From contig JANTQA010000072.1 of the NCBI GenBank assembly GCA_027625915.1, positions 2,480,001 through 2,544,000 on the forward strand: DNA of 64,000 nucleotides, given 5' to 3'. Position numbers and translations under genes: made by a program. Positions 58,956 through 64,000 of this stretch are shown one piece after another (the stretch's first letter is position 1; every line of letters starts with the position of its first letter). The notes under the pieces are model-generated. The model saw only the letters and a program-made list of their open reading frames with translations, was not told where the DNA came from and ran no database searches. Source of the stretch: Anaeramoeba flamelloides (Eukaryota > Metamonada > Anaeramoebidae).

Positions 58956-60005
58956 GTGAGATCATTTTTGGCCTATAAAAACACTAAGAAAATTCATAAA
59001 TTGGAGGAAAATTTAAAAACCTTTAAAAAATTCCATTCTTAATTTATAATTGCACACAAAATATCCACGACTTTACTTTCGAAATTGATTTTATCTTCAG
59101 TATAAATATTGGATATTAAATTGGATTTATCATTGAAACAATAAGAAAAAAAAAGCACCCTTTTAATATGAAAGATAAGTGTTATACTCTAAAAATTGAT
59201 CTTCTTAAAGACCCATTTTGAAAAAATATTGGGGATATTTAAGGTTTACAATCTTATACAAATGAAAAAATATTTCTTTTTTTATTTGCTGCAGCATGTT
59301 ATTTTGTTTCTTAGCAGATCAATCTTGGTTATAGTATTAATTTTACAGTTTATTAAAAAATGAAATTTTTCTTTTTCTTTTCTAGAAATTTGAATTGAAA
59401 AGTGGAAGACTCATTGATCAGAAGTTATATAATAATAAATTTTGTTTTTATGTTTGTTACTCTGAGTAAAATGTATTTTATTTAGTTTAGTCATACCTAA
59501 TTTATTTATTAGGCAAGGAAAAAAAAATAAGAAAAATTTAATCTGTGGTTTCATCAATTTACAGTTGCTCAAGTTGAATAATTCCATTCTCATAAATAAT
59601 TTTTTATATAAATAATTTTTTTTCACAAAACCTTTTTTTCAATCCAAACCAAACACCTTATTAAGGGTTATTAAATTTCAAATATTTACTGGTTTGTAAG
59701 ATCGATGATAAATTTTGAATTAATTTTTTAAAAATATATTTTATATTTAAATTAAAAGATTCGTTTTGAGTAGCTTGGAAGAATAAATTTGAAAGTTGTT
59801 GATTTGTTAATTAAATATCAGATGAGTTAAAGGAACTTTCAAGTAAAAATTGAAAATTTGAGAGTAATTCGAAAAAAATACTCATTGTAAAAAATGAATA
59901 AAAAGTCTTCTAAATTTGACATTGTAACTGATGAAAGACAAAAAAAAATATTTTATTTTTTTTAAATTTCCTTACAATAAATTGTTTAATTTATGTGAAA
60001 AATGA

Positions 60006-60818
60006 TTATATAAATTTTTTCTTTACAAAATATTGCTTATTTGGTTGCCTTTTTCTTGCCAACATTGATCTGACAATCCAATTTGGATTTAAGACTCTTA
60101 TATTACCCTTCGTTTGGTCAAAGAATTTTTGGATAGTTTTATCCCATTTTGAAGTAGTTATGATGGTATTGATTTTTGAGCTATCAAAGGAATCCAGATA
60201 CGTTCCACCAAACGCAACAAAACCTCTTTTTATCTCATCGAGTCTTGGGATGGATAAGGATTTATAAAAATAAACAACATTAAAGGAGAAAATGTCAGGA
60301 AGCAGATTTAAGCTTTCCACAAGATCTTCATCACTTTCTGGGAAGGACTCTTCATCACTATTCTCGATAGAGATTTGGTTTTCAAAATTATTGTCATTAT
60401 TTTTGTTCAAATTCAAATCGTTCTTATTTTTTTGAATATTATTTTGGTTTGGTTTGTCTTTTGTTGGGGTATATAAGTACAGTTCCTCATTAAGCTTCAT
60501 GCCAGTTTCAAAAGACTCAATTGCCCATTCAGGAGTAACAATTGTTCCTCCAAGTTGCGAAACATGTTCATACACCTGGTTGTTGTGGCCACAGATCAAA
60601 TGTGTTGATGACAAAGCATCCCACTCTGAATTTATTTTGGCTCCCATTTGCTTAAGATGGTTTGTAACAAGCAATTCTACAGCAGGTAGAATCCCTGTGA
60701 TAACAACATGAATTTTGTTAAAAAGTTTTGGTTTCTCAGATCCAACAGTGTTTAATTCTTCTTCTTCTTCTTCTTCTTCAGAAAGAAACTCTTCTGTTGA
60801 TGATCCATTTTCGGTCAT
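60006..60818 (-). CDS. Tandem-BRCT protein resembling the C-terminal half of XRCC1
   Basis: The first ATG is at 60818 and the protein is 270 aa. After an acidic start (Ser/Glu run, ~8-22), BRCT1 spans ~33-115: VVITGILPA, MGAKINSEWD, THLICGHNN, LGGTIVTPEW (Trp98). An Asn-rich then acidic linker (ENSDEESFPESDEDLVESLN) leads to LPDIF and BRCT2 (~175-262): YFYKSLSIPRLDEIKRGFVA, FGG, INTIITTSKWD, VLNPNWI (Trp247). XRCC1 has the same acidic linker, LPDFF and a matching BRCT2, so I read this as an XRCC1-like single-strand-break/base-excision-repair scaffold, with BRCT1 for a PARP-type and BRCT2 for a ligase-type partner. XRCC1's N-terminal polymerase-β-binding domain is missing and no upstream exon was found. 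Other twin-BRCT proteins remain possible. Confidence 0.85.
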   Translation of the reverse strand: MTENGSSTEEFLSEEEEEEEELNTVGSEKPKLFNKIHVVITGILPAVELLVTNHLKQMGAKINSEWDALSSTHLICGHNNQVYEHVSQLGGTIVTPEWAIESFETGMKLNEELYLYTPTKDKPNQNNIQKNKNDLNLNKNNDNNFENQISIENSDEESFPESDEDLVESLNLLPDIFSFNVVYFYKSLSIPRLDEIKRGFVAFGGTYLDSFDSSKINTIITTSKWDKTIQKFFDQTKGNIRVLNPNWIVRSMLARKRQPNKQYFVKKKFI

Positions 60819-62004
60819 TGTCAAAAAAAATTAAAAGAGAAAAAATGATATTTCAAAAAAGATTTGCTTTATGAAACTAAAACTTTCTTTTGAAGGCAGG
60901 TAACCTTTGTTTATATAACAGCAAGTGTCTGAATTCTTTGAAAAATTCAACTGATCTAAGAAAAACTTGTTAACTTTGAGAATCAAAAAGAGGAAAAAAA
61001 TTTACATTTCCTTTTTTGGATATCAAAAAAATGTTTTAATAAAAATATGTTATATTTTTGGAATAACTTTTTAGAAGAAATCTACTTTATATCAATAAAA
61101 ATTCCAATAATTATTTTAAACTCGAAAAAAATATAATTGTTTGACTACAAGTATAATCTAAATCAATGAAGATATGCAAAGTCATCAATTAAATAAAGGT
61201 AAAAAATTCTTATTAAAGAATTTGTATCTGGAAAAGTAACTTGGGACCATAGACAAATTGAAATACAATCTGTTGCAAAATAAATTATATTAAATTTTCA
61301 TATATCTTTTCAAAAGAAGATGTATAAATCATGTAACATTTTCAAATATTTATTCTCCATACACAAGTTTAGATTATTATTTCCCTTTTTAGAATTGGGA
61401 GATTTGATTATTTATTTTAATTCTTTGAGATAGAATTTTTTGGGAAAGAAGAATAAAAATTTTGAACTGTTTATTCTGTAATTAATATTATTAACAATTA
61501 TTAGTCACAATATTTATAATTTACTAGACACCCAAAAGAAAAAACAAAATAATACGAAATCAAAATAAAAAAAAATATTTTGTTCAAATTTTCAAGAAAC
61601 TAAATAAAAAAATTTTATTGGCAAATTTGTTGAAATATCATAATTAATAATTTATTAAATTTCATACTTGTTCAATTAATTTAATTTAAGTTCAATATTG
61701 AAGGGGGTAAGTTCATTTTATCAATTTTAAATGACTTATTGGTTATTCGAAATTAGATTATATAAATTATTTTTTAAAAAGACACATTAAGGATTGATCG
61801 AATTTTATGGTTAGTGAACAATATTTTTCCACCTCATAAAATATTTATAGACTTAAAAGAAACTTGATCTTAGGGATATTGCTGAGTTGAAAAATTTAGG
61901 TTTTTTTTGTAAAATTTTGAGTTGGACAAAAAACAATTTTCCTTCATCAAATCCAAATTATTCTCAACAAATTTTCAAGAAAAAAATTTCATAAGGAAAA
62001 TGTT

Positions 62005-62075
62005 ACTCCACTTTCTTTTCAAGTATGTTAGAGTGTAGTGAGAGAGTATAAATATAGTTTAAAAGAAAGTGGAGT
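62005..62075. repeat. Short hairpin with ~17-bp arms
   Basis: ACTCCACTTTCTTTTCAA at the left pairs with TTAAAAGAAAGTGGAGT at the right around a ~36-bp loop. It could be a tiny MITE or a structured RNA element. Confidence 0.6.
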
Positions 62076-62112
62076 GGCAATATCTTAATATCAAAAAATA
62101 AAGCTTTTTAGT

Positions 62113-62346
62113 TTGCCTTGTTTTGTTCGGGAAATTCAAAAAGTTTTTCTATCAATAAATGATTTTCAAGCAAAATCTAAAAAATCCCAAAAATTCCAAA
62201 AATTGCAATCTTTTGACTTTTCCTCAATCCATGGCCTATTAAAGCTTTTTTCTGTATATACATTTTATTTCAACCCTACAGAGCATAAAATTCGAATAGT
62301 ACTTAATACTTTAACAAATATGAGAGTGGATTATATCCGAATATAA
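62113..62346 (+). pseudogene. Possible transposase C-terminal remnant (DDE_3/Tc1-like)
   Basis: A 77-codon frame, without a usable ATG, contains YTFYFNPTEHKIRIVLNTL. DDE transposases of the Tc1/mariner-IS630 type carry a PxxxNPIEHxWxxLK motif near the last catalytic residue, and NPTEH with the following hydrophobic helix resembles it. No upstream transposase sequence was found, so at most a fragment remains. The evidence is one short motif. Confidence 0.28.
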
Positions 62347-62970
62347 CATATTCCCTTATTATTTCAAAAATGGAAATTTAAAAAAAAAGAAAAGATGGAG
62401 CTTGAAAAAATAAATAAAAATCATTTATTTCAAGCTCTTACCAGTAAAATTTGATACAATTATTTATTTCTAATTTGGTTTTATTTTTATAATTTTTGAA
62501 TTACAATTAATTCCTATTACTAAAGAAAAAAATTACTTGATATTTCGATAATGAATTTTAATTCCAATTTACATCAAATTAATCTAATTCTAGTTTTAGT
62601 TAAAATTATTATGATTATTTTTTAAGTAAGCAGATACATTTTCTGATTTTGAGTAAATTTTAATTAAGAGAAAATTACTGGATTTTTCTTGGAGTTCCAC
62701 AGTATATTGAAAATTTGAAACCAAATATTGTTAACTATCCCTTTTGTAAATATTTTTATTAAATTAACCAAAAAGAAGTTTTTTTTAAAAATTTAAAGAA
62801 AATAATTGAAGTATTAAAAGCAAAAAATACAATAATTTCAACTCAAAGAACAAGATAATATTGTAAAAAAATTCAAATCAGCATTGGTAATTATTTTGGA
62901 GTTTACAATTAGATTGTAAATAAATTATTTTAAAAGTCAAAAAAAAGTCTAATAAATATAGATTTCTGGA

Positions 62971-63016
<46 letters not shown>

Positions 63017-64000
63017 AGAAATATTAATTAGAAGAGTTTAATGAAAAATTAAATAAGTATCCATTTGAGGAAATTCTTTGGAAATTTCAATTAATTTATT
63101 TCTTATTAATTTTTAAATAATATATTTTTTTTCATCCAGAATTCACAACAAAATTGAAGGAAGAATTAATAATCCGATAAAATAATATATATAATATCAA
63201 CATAAAAATCATTTTTTCACTTATTTTCTTGTTAAATTTTTTATTTATATTTTTATTCCCAATTTTTCTGGGTATATAAATTTATTATATGTGAGTTAAT
63301 ATCCACCCTCATATTTAGTAAAATATTGGTATATTTGATTTAAGGAATGTTTATAATTTTGAAGGGTAAATAAGTGAGAGTACTCAACCTTTTAATGAAA
63401 AAATAGAAATAAACGTTTAAAAAAAATTTTTTTTTTACATTTTGTTTAGATGGATATTTCCAAGAAATCAATTATAAATATGGATTAAATCGTAATTTAA
63501 TTTAAGGATTTTTTTTTATTTTTATTGGAAACATTGTGAATTAAGAACATATAATGAAAAACTTAGATAAATAACTAAATGCACGAATCTCGTAGAGACG
63601 GCGACACGATTATCTTTATCTAAAATCCATTTTTTTTTTAAATCTCCCATTTAAATAATTATTTAACTAACTTTTAAAATTAATTTATGACACTGTTTAA
63701 AATGACCTCCTGTAAATATAGTTATAAATAAAGCTGATGTTGGGGGGGGGGGTTAAATGAAATTAATATTAAATACTTTTAAAGTTCAAAGTTTAAATAT
63801 TAAAAAAGGTGATAAAGATAAAACCGCCAGATTATACCCTTTTTAATTAATACTGTATGATATATTTTCAAATTAAACGAATTTTCAATTCGCGCTACCA
63901 GTTTAATTCATGAAATCGAACTTTTTCTATAATTAAATCAAGTATTCTGTTCATAATAAATTTTCAAAATTTAGATCTGATCATTGAGTCTAATTTAGTA

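Larger units (their letters stand above)
56525..60005. other. Intergenic region between eL8 and the BRCT gene
   Basis: The first 250 bp should include the eL8 promoter. The remainder holds R1 (56775-57970) and an inverted repeat (58565-58955). No gene supported; the frame at 59411-59626 lacks any recognisable motif. Confidence 0.65.
60819..64000. other. Intergenic region to the window end
   Basis: The T-rich first 100 bp upstream of the BRCT gene probably contain its promoter. Further on: a hairpin (62005-62075), a transposase-like remnant (62113-62346), a (TA)n tract (62977-63011), a small G+C-richer patch at 63582-63615 and a run of eleven G at 63742-63752. Confidence 0.6.

Noticed and set aside
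59411-59626. 71-codon minus-strand frame
   Set aside because: No recognisable motif, no splice partner, composition like surrounding non-coding DNA.
1-64000. CRISPR arrays, rRNA genes and LTR-type elements
   Set aside because: No regularly spaced direct repeats, no conserved rRNA segments, and no pair of long direct repeats enclosing a gag/pol-like frame were seen on either strand.

Overview
The window is nuclear DNA of a eukaryote: very AT-rich, with GT-AG introns of 110 bp to 4.8 kb, standard-code genes that all end in TAA, and long Asn, Ser and Asp runs in the linkers of large proteins. The gene content (a Gα subunit, an LRR plus TKL kinase, an RA/PH/calponin-homology protein, a PAS-like coiled-coil protein) suggests a free-living amoeboid protist. 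The style fits Amoebozoa or Anaeramoeba-like lineages; I cannot fix the taxon from sequence alone.

Layout. (1) 1-3344: intergenic, dispersed repeats and a first cluster of palindromes. (2) 3345-11207 (+): LRR-TKL protein kinase in two exons with a 4.8-kb repeat-filled intron. (3) 11208-15575: intergenic, a LINE 3' relic, three mariner-like MITEs and a >1-kb dispersed repeat. (4) 15576-22894 (+): complete heterotrimeric Gα, six exons, 355 aa. (5) 22895-27738: intergenic, nested repeats and a large inverted repeat. (6) 27739-31332 (+): single-exon protein with RA-like domains, RG repeats, PH and two CH domains. (7) 31333-34604: intergenic, the largest palindrome cluster. (8) 34605-42858 (+): importin alpha, five exons, with a telomerase-like reverse-transcriptase relic antisense in one intron. 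(9) 46300-46510: small broken fragment, possibly of a TBC (Rab-GAP) gene. (10) 48062-50025 (+): PAS-like/coiled-coil protein, three exons. (11) 55038-56524 (-): ribosomal protein eL8 (L7a), with an intron directly after the ATG. (12) 60006-60818 (-): tandem-BRCT protein resembling the C-terminal half of XRCC1. The remainder is gene-free and repeat-rich.

The genes do not form an operon or an obvious pathway: signalling and cytoskeleton (kinase, Gα, RA-PH-CH-CH, PAS protein), nuclear import, translation and DNA repair. The most unusual material is non-coding: five clusters of imperfect palindromic modules drawn from a small set, shuffled between clusters and bounded by a recurring GTTAG...CTAG signature with GCACTCTACGGCACTT-like spacers; a five-copy TA-flanked MITE family; and an older repeat whose separate copies carry different insertions, giving a relative chronology. 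All alignments were made by eye; repeat ends are approximate unless said otherwise.
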